Shown here: in pieces, positions 56,351 to 64,000 of the stretch | How the letters are laid out: each line of letters begins with the position of its first letter | Position numbering within the stretch: the stretch's first letter is position 1 | Assembly: GCF_964204645.1 (NCBI RefSeq) | Contig: NC_134025.1 | Location: 12,591,001 to 12,655,000 of the forward strand | Reading direction: 5' to 3' | From: Tubulanus polymorphus | Lineage: Eukaryota > Nemertea > Palaeonemertea > Tubulaniformes > Tubulanidae | DNA: 64,000 nt | Program-made: the position numbers and the translations under genes | Notes under the pieces: generated by a model | What the model saw: the letters and a program-made list of their open reading frames with translations, nothing else | What the model was told of the DNA's origin: nothing | The model's database searches: none

Positions 56351-56424
56351 CGTCGGTTAGAATCCGTGGCGCATTGGAATAGCGTTGTCTTCTCAGGCGC
56401 AAGGTCGCGGGTTTGAGGATAGCC
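56351..56424 (+). repeat. tRNA-like sequence, possible SINE head
   Basis: TGGCGCATTGGAATAGCG resembles an RNA polymerase III A box, and about 40 bp on GGTCGCGGGTTTGAGG resembles a degenerate B box, the spacing of a tRNA gene. The cloverleaf cannot be completed, so a tRNA-derived SINE or tRNA relic is likelier than a functional tRNA. Confidence 0.4.
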
Positions 56425-57619
56425 ATATCCGCATTTTCTAATTTTTTTAAAAAGGAAAATCTCCGTTTTTATAAGTTGAAAGTCATTTGATGCAATCATA
56501 ATATTTCATTAATAACATAAATTAAAACCCAAAGCGCCTATAAGTCGTTAAAACCTACTACTAAATTTAGTCGCTTTAATATTTTCGCCAACTAGGCCCA
56601 TGCGCCGCCTATCGTAATAAACGGTTGTTGTTTGCGAGTACGAGTGCGTTACCGTTTTTGAGACGCCTTTCTGAGTCGATGAAAAAAGGGTGGCTCCGAG
56701 AACACCCAACTTTGCAGCGCCATGCTCTCTTCTAAAATAGATCTTTCACTTCGGTACTCATATCAGCACGCTAAGAATATAGTTACTTCCGTTTCCAATT
56801 GGTGGTCATCATCTTCTACGATATTTAACATCACGTCATAATTATTCTGTCTTCTTACACCTGATATCTTCTTTCATCCTTTATTATCCCAGCTAGAGTT
56901 TTTCAATCGTCAGAGTACCAACTACGCCAGCGATGCCGGATCTCCTCTCGCAATACTTCTTTGTATTCCTACTCTCATTAATAATCTTAATCTAATTACA
57001 TTTATACCATCGACCTTCCTTCTTTCATTACTACTTTTCAACTTTTTCAATAATCTTTATTTCCATCATTTAATATTTATAATAGGTAATATATACCTAG
57101 ACTGGTTACCGCTCTCTCCTCAGTCTAATATATACCTAGACTAATTGTTAGTCTCTATCAATACAATATAGCCTAACTTTATTGAACTCTTAATTACAAG
57201 TTAAGCCGCAATAAATGATCTACGTCGCTTAGGGTATTTGTTAGCATGTATACACTAAACTCATTTTCTTTGCGCTTATAAAAGACCAGTGATTGCTCTG
57301 CGCTAAGGGTATTTGTTGGCATATCTCCAAAAGACGCATTTTCATATAACTGTTGCCTTCCAATTCGACCGTTGATGATTTGAAATAATGTCAGAAAACC
57401 CATTATCGCTGCTCTGCAGCTATATTTTTATTTATTTATTTCCTTATCGATTTTAACACTTGAAATCATATTATATCAGTAACAAATGCTGGTGTCATAT
57501 TTTGATACCTGTCACGTTACGGGACCGACTTTTTCGTTGCCGCAGAAAAGTAGCGCTACTATGACCTATTTTCGCTACTTTTTTTTCTCCACGACTCCCA
57601 AGTAGATCCGAAAACATGT

Positions 57620-57905
57620 TATTTTGTTATTCGTCAGAACGCCATATAAATTCGCTATTTTCCGAAATATCGTTATTATTCTCGACAGATCTTCTTTAAT
57701 ATTTGTCAGAACGTCATAAAAATTCGCTATTTTACGAGAAATCGCTATTTTTGATTTATTGGTTTCACTCATCCTCTCTTTTCGTTAGAACGCCATATAA
57801 ATTCGCTATTTTCCGAAATATCGCTATTTTTGATTTATTGGTTTCACTCGATCTTCAATTCGCTATTTTTACGGAAAATCGCTATTATTCTCTTTAATAA
57901 TGTTT
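57620..57905. repeat. Degenerate tandem repeat
   Basis: Three to four imperfect copies of GTCAGAACG(C/T)CATA(T/A)AAATTCG, CTATTTTCCGAAATATCG and ATTTATTGGTTTCACTC. Confidence 0.75.
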
Positions 57906-58412
57906 GTCAGAACCTCCAGTTTTTTCTTACACCCGTAACTTAATTTCCGAGAGGGGGGCTTTTACTCTAGACATGTGAGAAAGGCTCTTTCGCTAGCGAA
58001 TATAAATATACATCATTGGCTGGTGGATTTTTTGTTTTCGTGTCTAGGGCATCCCCCTTTTTTGTACAGCCTTTACACTAACTGACTAAATAGCCTCATC
58101 AGCAAAGAAAAAAGTGAAACTCAATTTCAATATACCGGTACAATATATAATTTATTCAGTATTCAGTATGAATCATCCCCTTTATTTAGAAGAATCTGGG
58201 CATGCCCACTTTCCCCTCAGTTTTCTTCGCACCCCAACACATCCGAAATGGAACCATTTAATCTGACAGTTTTCATCGTCGTCACACCCTATCATCTTCC
58301 CAAATTCTTCCTGAAAATGTAACAAAATCCTTAACCCAAATTTGGAATACGATACATTACAATCGAATGTTTAAAAATACTAATAATAAGTGTGAGATTT
58401 TCTACTGAATTT

Positions 58413-58540
58413 TCATGGATGGAAGCTACATGAACACCAAATTTCGACAGATGAACTGGCATTCACGTGCTTTATTTTCTTTCTATTACTGCTCTGCAGC
58501 CTTCTTTTCTTCACCCCTGCACTCGTTTCTCGAATCAGAT
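58413..58540 (-). CDS. Candidate terminal exon of the exon-array gene
   Basis: Minus strand, after acceptor AAATACAG. Its phase (two bases completing a codon) fits the donor of the exon at 58,711, and the frame RETSAGVKKRRLQSSNRKKI runs to a stop at 58,413. It is basic, with a possible nuclear localisation stretch (KKRR, NRKK). The exon could instead use another frame with an early stop, so confidence is low. Confidence 0.35.
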
Positions 58541-58710
58541 CTGTATTTGAAAAAGAAAATAAATTGTTACCAGTACGATGTAATATTGTAACGATTCGTA
58601 ATGGTTAAAATTGTAAATTAATTTTCTCTTTAAATGAACAATCATTTTAATTAATCAATTAATCAAACTTGAAATCTAGAGAAGAGTTGTACAGCAATCA
58701 AATTACTAAC

Positions 58711-58809
58711 CAGTTATTTGGCCTTCCTCATCAACCTTCCTCTTTTTTCTTTGGGATAGCCAGATTGTCAAGTCATCCATAGCTGCAGGCTCCGGTTGAG
58801 TTTCGATTT
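58711..58809 (-). CDS. Exon (99 bp) with NLS-like stretch, exon-array gene
   Basis: Acceptor ATTTCAG before 58,809 and donor GTTAGT after 58,711, symmetric phase. Encodes EIETQPEPAAMDDLTIWLSQ, then RKKRKVDEEGQIT. RKKRKV resembles a classical nuclear localisation signal. Its first part is homologous to the repeated 60-bp exons. Confidence 0.6.
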
Positions 58810-58887
58810 CTGAAATATCCAACGTCATTGTTATTTCTTGATGATAAAATGCTGAAAAGCTTATATCAAACTTAAGTTAAATCTCAC

Positions 58888-58947
58888 CTGGTTCTGGTTG
58901 ATGGATGACATTGTCAACAATTGGAGGCTCCGGTTGAATTTCGATTT
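58888..58947 (-). CDS. Duplicated 60-bp exon, copy 3
   Basis: Encodes EIEIQPEPPIVDNVIHQPEP between ATTTCAG and GTGAGA. 142 bp from the next copy, intron included. Confidence 0.6.
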
Positions 58948-59029
58948 CTGAAATATCCAACAAACGTCATTGTTATTTCTCGATGATAAAATGCTGAAAA
59001 GCTTTTATCAAACTTAAGTTAAATCTCAC

Positions 59030-59089
59030 CTGGTTCTGGTTGATGAAATACATTGTCAACAATTGGAGGCTCCGGTTGAGTTTCGATTT
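59030..59089 (-). CDS. Duplicated 60-bp exon, copy 2
   Basis: Encodes EIETQPEPPIVDNVFHQPEP between TTTTAG and GTGAGA; nearly the same as copy 3. Confidence 0.6.
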
Positions 59090-59171
59090 CTAAAAGATCC
59101 AACAAATGTCATTGTTATTTCTTGATGATAAAATGCTGAAAAGCTTTTATCAAACTTAAGTTAAATCTCAC

Positions 59172-59216
59172 CTGGTTCTGGTTGATGAAATACATTGTCA
59201 ACAATTCTGCCCATTT
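59172..59216 (-). CDS. Exon (45 bp), first visible of the array
   Basis: Encodes EMGRIVDNVFHQPEP between TTGTCAG and GTGAGA, the shorter ancestral-looking unit, symmetric phase like the others. Upstream exons were not found. Confidence 0.55.
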
Positions 59217-59390
59217 CTGACAAAAGGGTGTATGTTCCTTATGTACCGTTTTGAGAAATTTGGCGTGAAAGATTTTTCGTTAAAAACCATTGCCCCTCCA
59301 AACTAAAAAATCACAGAACATTAAGAATTATACCTCATAGTGTTTAAGTATCCCCCTACACTGTTAGAAATAATCTTGTAAATTTACTAG

Positions 59391-59550
59391 GAATTCTTGG
59401 CAGCAAAGTTGACTAGACTGGGTTGTAAATTTACAATAAATTGTTCAATAACAATACTTCAGTAAAATTACAAATGCAACTTGTAAATTTTTACAACCCA
59501 GAATTGTAAATCTAGAATCTCGTCCAGTCAACTTTGCTGCCAAGAATTCT
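59391..59550. mobile_element. 160-bp MITE/hairpin element
   Basis: GAATTCTTGGCAGCAAAGTT is repeated inverted at the end (AACTTTGCTGCCAAGAATTC). Inside, GGTTGTAAATTTACAA and TTGTAAATTTTTACAACC form a second inverted pair. Confidence 0.8.
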
Positions 59551-60289
59551 ATGTAAAGTTACATAAACCACATGTAAAATGACAGTTAAAGCAACAAGTA
59601 AAATTGCAAACTAACAAATTTTTTTTATTAGTTTTAATTACAATTTAAAACTTCAGATTCACAAAATCTCGAAAGACATCATGATTCAACTCATGAATCA
59701 AATTTTAAAAAAGAATGTATGGGCAAATGAATAAATGTCTGTTCATACATGTGAATCAGTTTATTAGCTTCGACAGGCAGTAGTCCTATTGTAAGTTTTT
59801 GGCATCAATTTCATTTTTGGATTTCATTTATCCATGCCAAATTCTAACTACACCACCGGAAAGTGTCAAATTAAGCAACAGCATATCAAACCATAGAAAC
59901 TTCATTGATTTGAGTGTAAGTCACTTGCCATATGCATTAAAGACTTCTATAAAAAAAATCAATGTGCCCATCAGTAAAAAGTGCATTGATATTTCAGCCA
60001 TGGCACAATTCAGAAAATGTAGAGGACAGAAGAACTTGGACAGTAGCCGATCTTATTCCACTTTCTAAAACAGTGAATCCTTAAAACCTGAGAGGCAATG
60101 AAATTAGTTTAAGTTGAAATAGACATTAGCTCAATGTTCCCTTATCCACACTGCTTCAGAAGACATAGTAAATCATGTGACTTTTTAAATACACCATCGC
60201 AATAACAATATTCTGCTAAATGCTTAACAGTATTAATTACTGCAGCATTATTATTGCATTCTAAACCATATAACCAAACAAATTCCAGT

Positions 60290-60455
60290 AAAACTCACTT
60301 AATTCGGCTGACGGGGGACTGCCGCCCAGATTTCTTCAATTAAGTAAAATCCGAATTATAAATATCAGTTTACATGGTTCTTGGTTACATGGACCAAATA
60401 GTTTATCCGAATTAAGTGAAAATCTGGATTGGAAAATCCGAATTAAGTGAGTTTT
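60290..60455. mobile_element. 166-bp MITE
   Basis: Inverted ends AAAACTCACTTAATTCGG and CCGAATTAAGTGAGTTTT, with a partial extra end copy (CCGAATTAAGTGAAAATC) at about 60,409. No coding content. Confidence 0.8.
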
Positions 60456-60692
60456 TCTATATCTTAAATCTTTAAAAACCTAAACTCTGCATCTTTGTGC
60501 TAAAAACAATGAAGGAAATTATAGCAACACATTGTTGCAGTGTCAGTAAAACACAAATTAAGTCTTAAGTTTTTAAAAACTACTTGAGAGCAAAAATAAA
60601 CAGAACATTTTTGCATTGGAGTAATTACACTAATAACAAAGATATATTGTAGAGCCTACTTTTTTTTAGTAAGTTATGGATTTTTTTGTGAT

Positions 60693-60769
60693 ATTTTGCT
60701 TAAGATTTTGAACACATACCTCAAATTGGTCACCAATTAGATGTATGTGTTCAAAATATTAAGCAAAAT
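60693..60769. repeat. Short imperfect palindrome
   Basis: TTTTGCTTAAGATTTTGAAC plus ACATAC against its inverse GTATGTGTTCAAAATATTAAG, around a central ATTGGTCACCAAT hairpin. Confidence 0.7.
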
Positions 60770-60873
60770 AATCCCAAAAAATCGATACCAAATAAAATTT
60801 AGACCTAAGCCAATCTCAGGAATCAATTATCCGTAATACATGTACGCATTTTTGACTGGTCTACGAAGGTTGA

Positions 60874-61009
60874 TTAGATTCCCCAGTCCGACTCCATGTC
60901 CTTTAGGTCATTGACCAGACGAAAAATCTTTGGATCAACAAGATTGTTCTTTTTCTTCTTGGACTTTTCAAGTTTATTCCCCTTCTCCGGGTTGATGTTC
61001 AAAATACAC
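60874..61009 (-). CDS. Terminal exon of an unidentified gene
   Basis: Minus strand, after acceptor TTCATCATAG. Encodes CILNINPEKGNKLEKSKKKK, then NNLVDPKIFRLVNDLKDMES and DWGI to a stop. A charged, lysine-rich segment followed by a compact helical end looks like a genuine protein C-terminus. I do not recognise the family and see no upstream exon with confidence. It is separated from the exon array, so it belongs to a different gene. Confidence 0.45.
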
Positions 61010-61199
61010 CTATGATGAAAAAGACAACATAGAAAATTTGGACTAATGACGTTCATAACGCTCCATGCACAATCAATTTTCCAGGCCTAAATTATTTGAT
61101 ACTCACAAGTTAGCCTACTAAAATCACACTGGTCCAGGGGATAAGTGTTTGTTTGTTTCAATACAAAATCAATGAGACATGTCTACATGAAAACTAATA

Positions 61200-61340
61200 G
61201 GGGTCCAGGGACACTATGCCTACTTGGTGAAATGCTTGATATTGTGTGATGATTTCAATGTTCAAACCCCCTAATGAACAAATAGAGTAATCAATGACCC
61301 TGAAAGTCAACGCAATTATAGAGCATGACATGAGCTACAA
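61200..61340 (+). repeat. Diverged single unit of the 154-bp repeat family
   Basis: GGGGTCCAGGGACACTATGC, CCCCCTAATGAACAAATAG and ATGACATGAGCTACAAGTTT correspond in order to 350-660. Confidence 0.7.
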
Positions 61341-61719
61341 GTTTGCAATTTTACAGATTAATGGAAAGTGAACGCAAAATGGGACAATCACTCACAAAGA
61401 TGGATGGTTACCATCTTTGGTACAGGCAAAGGTTGTTTATCTTGATTATACTAACACCAAACTATTATAGATGTTTACCTCTGAATGAATTCCAGAGTTG
61501 TTTAACATCTTTCACTATAACACAAATTGAATATGTAATGCACACAGAACCATATTTCCAGAGCCTTCATCCAAGTGTCCAAACTGTCGACGACGATGCA
61601 ATTTTCAACACTAACTGCGAAATGGTCAGCATCAAATATATTTTCTCCTACAAATAAATGTGTCAGAAATCAGAAAATCCTTGCATGTATGAATTTAATG
61701 GTCTCGTGACAATTAGTCT

Positions 61720-61863
61720 TGTAGCATCGTCCAGCCAAGATGTTTCCGATATAATAAGATTAAGATTGATATAATGATAACGGTAGTAGTTTATTCATGG
61801 TTTTCGTTACAGCGCTTTTTAGCCTGCGCCAGGTGGCAGCATCATACAATGTACTATCCTACA
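61720..61863 (-). repeat. 3' LTR (144 bp) of the right-edge Gypsy element
   Basis: Minus strand TGTAGGATAGTACATTGTAT … GGACGATGCTACA: inverted TGTAG/CTACA ends. A purine tract (AAAAAGGGAGATA, 61,864-61,876) directly precedes it, as expected of a polypurine primer. The partner LTR is outside the window. Confidence 0.75.
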
Positions 61864-61953
61864 TATCTCCCTTTTTAGAAATATAATGTCACATATCTAA
61901 ACTAAAGAACTAATACAAAATTACATGAACATAAATCTGTGAATACAAATATT

Positions 61954-64000
61954 TTATGTTGTTACAAAATCATTAAATTTAGCAGGAAGTTTGGAAGTTC
62001 TACCAGACCTAGTTACAATTGTTGCTTTCTCAGAAACAGATTTTTCATTAATACAATTTCTCGAACCAATATCAGTACTTACATCAGTAGCACCTGTACC
62101 AGAATTTATATTTCTATTATCAATCGTTTCAGGTAATTGAGTTGGCAAAATAGGTAAATTAATACTATCGTAGTTAACAGAGACTGGAATTTTTCTTAAG
62201 AACTTTGCATTTCGAATGTATCGTTTCCCTGTATTTACATTGACAATCTCAAATGTATTATCCGCTAAAGATTTTACAATAACATGTTTTACCGAACTAT
62301 AGTTACAATCTAATTTCTCCCCTTTGAGCAAATTTGCTACATATACAATATCACCAATTACCAAACTGTGATCTTTTGCACAACGTTTCTGATCAATATA
62401 TGATTTCATGGATGCATTATAATGCTTATGATCCAATTCAGCAGATATCCTTCTCCCTTCAGAATTATTGGATCGCTCTAACATAGGTAGTTTAGTCCGA
62501 ATTTCTTTAGACAATAACAATTTAGATGGAGATAATCTCGTAGCCTTATGAGGTGTACTACGATACATCATAAGAATTCTGGACAATTCAAGATGCCAGT
62601 CCTTACTGGATCTTACAGCACATTTCAGCGCTTTCTTCAAATACCTATGAAATCTTTCGATCTTACCGTTACTACGAGGGTAATAAGGACTACTTGTTTT
62701 ATGTTTAGTACCACATGAAACAAAAAATTTCTCTTTTTTATCACTTATAAATTGTTTTCCATTGTCTGTGACAATTTCTTCGGGAAAACCAAATCGAGCG
62801 AATATCTCGGAGATCTTAACAATAATTGTCTGAGATATAATATCCGGTAGAATAATGGCTTCGGGCCAAGATGTACGATAATCAATTAGCGTTAGCAAAT
62901 ATTCGCTTTTAATAGGTCCAAATATATCCATCGCTAATTTTTGCCAGGGTTTGTCGGGTAATTCTGATGGTTGAAGAGGTGTATCATGAATTAAAGGTTG
63001 ATTCACAATGCATTCATGACAATTTTCTACAGCGTTTTCAATCTCTTTATCAAGACCGAACCAAAAATACCTTGTTCTGAGAAACCCTTTAGTTTTTACA
63101 ATACCTTGGTGTGTCTCATGAGCCAGTTTAATCACTCTATTCCTCAAACTAGATGGAATAATAATACGTTGACCTCTAAGCACTAAAGAATCAATTACAG
63201 ATAACTCATCTTTATGCCTATAGTACTGTTTAACATCGAAATCAACATCATTAGGCCAACCATTACATACAAAATTATGAATTTTCATAAGAGTAACATC
63301 TTTCGCCGATTCTCTTTTTAACTCTTCTAAAGTTATAGCATTTTCCGATGGATCAGAATCCATAATAATATTTACAATATTGAGTATATACTCATCAACA
63401 AATGCATCATGTTTAGAATTCAAGTTAGTTTTAAGTGGCATCCTAGATAAGAAATCAGCAATATTCTGTTTTCCAGGAATGTAGTTTATGTTATACTCAT
63501 ATGCGCTTAAACGCCATAATAATCTCTGACAACGTGGTGGTACAATAGTAGAAACAGATGGATTAAATATGTGTATGAGTGGACGATGGTCCGTTAACAG
63601 ATTGAATTTGGTACCCCATAAGTAATTTCTAAAATATTCTACACCATAAACACATCCTAGGGCCTCTTTTTCTAACTGAGAATATCGCCGTTCAGTATCG
63701 GTCAAAGATCTGCTTGCATAAGCTACTGGTTTTAACGATTCATCAGATTGTGTTTGTAATAATATAGCTCCTAACCCAAAGGGTGAAGCATCCGTAATCA
63801 AAGTACAAGTTACACCAGTTTTATAGTAAGCTAAACAAGGAGATTTACCGATAATTTCTTTCAATTTCATAAAAGATATATCCTGCTCTTTACCCCAATT
63901 CCACTTAGTATCCTTACGAAGTAATTTTCTGAGAGGTTCACAAATACTTGCATAATCATGTATAAATTTCTGTACATAACCGAAAGTACCTAATACTGAT
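61954..64000 (-). CDS. Ty3/Gypsy Pol, C-terminal part (RNase H, integrase), runs off the window
   Basis: Open from the right edge (the frame continues upstream of the Met at 63,870) to 61,954. In order: RT connection (FGYVQKFIHDYASICEPLRK); RNase H with LITDASPFGLGAILLQ, RRYSQLEKEALG and LLTDHRPL; a gap with YIPGKQNIADFLSR; integrase zinc finger region ending NCHECIVNQP; catalytic core with LAMDIFGPI, VTDNGKQF and SPYYPRSNGKIERFHRYLKK (D, D, E all present); then the C-terminal SH3-like region (LVIGDIVYVANLLKGEKLD) and a tail with TRSGRTSKLPAKFNDF. Intact throughout the visible part and followed by a polypurine tract and LTR, so this may be a young, possibly active element. Confidence 0.92.
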   Translation of the reverse strand, partial: SVLGTFGYVQKFIHDYASICEPLRKLLRKDTKWNWGKEQDISFMKLKEIIGKSPCLAYYKTGVTCTLITDASPFGLGAILLQTQSDESLKPVAYASRSLTDTERRYSQLEKEALGCVYGVEYFRNYLWGTKFNLLTDHRPLIHIFNPSVSTIVPPRCQRLLWRLSAYEYNINYIPGKQNIADFLSRMPLKTNLNSKHDAFVDEYILNIVNIIMDSDPSENAITLEELKRESAKDVTLMKIHNFVCNGWPNDVDFDVKQYYRHKDELSVIDSLVLRGQRIIIPSSLRNRVIKLAHETHQGIVKTKGFLRTRYFWFGLDKEIENAVENCHECIVNQPLIHDTPLQPSELPDKPWQKLAMDIFGPIKSEYLLTLIDYRTSWPEAIILPDIISQTIIVKISEIFARFGFPEEIVTDNGKQFISDKKEKFFVSCGTKHKTSSPYYPRSNGKIERFHRYLKKALKCAVRSSKDWHLELSRILMMYRSTPHKATRLSPSKLLLSKEIRTKLPMLERSNNSEGRRISAELDHKHYNASMKSYIDQKRCAKDHSLVIGDIVYVANLLKGEKLDCNYSSVKHVIVKSLADNTFEIVNVNTGKRYIRNAKFLRKIPVSVNYDSINLPILPTQLPETIDNRNINSGTGATDVSTDIGSRNCINEKSVSEKATIVTRSGRTSKLPAKFNDFVTT

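Larger units (their letters stand above)
55861..58412. other. Mostly unrecognised interval
   Basis: Contains a tRNA-like block (56,351-56,424), a fragment of the 444-bp MITE family (57,425-57,510) and a degenerate array (57,620-57,905). Otherwise AT-rich with no coding signal. Confidence 0.45.

Overview
This is nuclear DNA from a metazoan, most likely a marine invertebrate. The evidence is one spliced cytochrome P450 exon resembling CYP46, several other splice-bounded exons, AT-rich intergenic DNA, and very dense mobile elements of animal type: Penelope-like, non-LTR, Ty3/Gypsy, MITEs, foldback elements and a Maverick/Polinton. I cannot name the species. There is no bacterial gene organisation and no CRISPR array.

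Layout. 1-12,190: microsatellite, a 154-bp tandem repeat, a P450 exon (minus), a small MITE, a 5'-truncated Penelope-like element with hammerhead-like motifs, two cut-and-paste-type elements (7,916-9,196 with a 9-bp target duplication; 9,221-11,080 with an internal ~190-bp array) and the 3' end of a non-LTR retrotransposon. 12,191-24,283: two copies of one large non-coding element, called U here, arranged head to head because one copy (12,232-18,088) has inserted into the other. 24,284-26,660: unrecognised DNA. 26,918-48,183: a third U copy, sitting in a ~335-bp satellite and carrying a 17.2-kb Maverick/Polinton.

The Polinton (30,535-47,735) is the centre of the window. It has 412-bp terminal inverted repeats beginning AGT and a perfect 6-bp duplication (GTCAGT); the unfilled site survives in a paralogous U copy. 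It carries a family B DNA polymerase, a zinc-finger/zinc-ribbon gene with a VLTF3-like tail, minor and major capsid proteins, small membrane proteins, a conserved 462-aa protein, a retroviral-type integrase with chromodomain, an A32-like packaging ATPase and two conserved small genes. It is therefore both transposon-like (integrase) and virus-like (capsid plus packaging ATPase). Most of the larger genes are broken by one stop codon or by single-base frameshifts. I see no adenain-type protease.

Two features stand out. First, polymerase motif C is split by an intein of about 258 residues with recognisable splicing blocks and a reduced LAGLIDADG-type endonuclease. Second, nearly every Polinton start codon lies in TAAATG, usually behind a run of T, resembling a poxvirus-type late promoter, and the element also has a candidate VLTF3-like factor.

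48,184-64,000: the rest of the satellite, a TA-flanked element with sub-repeated inverted termini, a nested pair of foldback elements, a Gypsy fragment between direct repeats, a tandem array of duplicated short exons (58,413-59,216, minus), several MITEs, another terminal exon (60,874-61,009, minus), and a Gypsy element with a 144-bp LTR that runs off the right edge.
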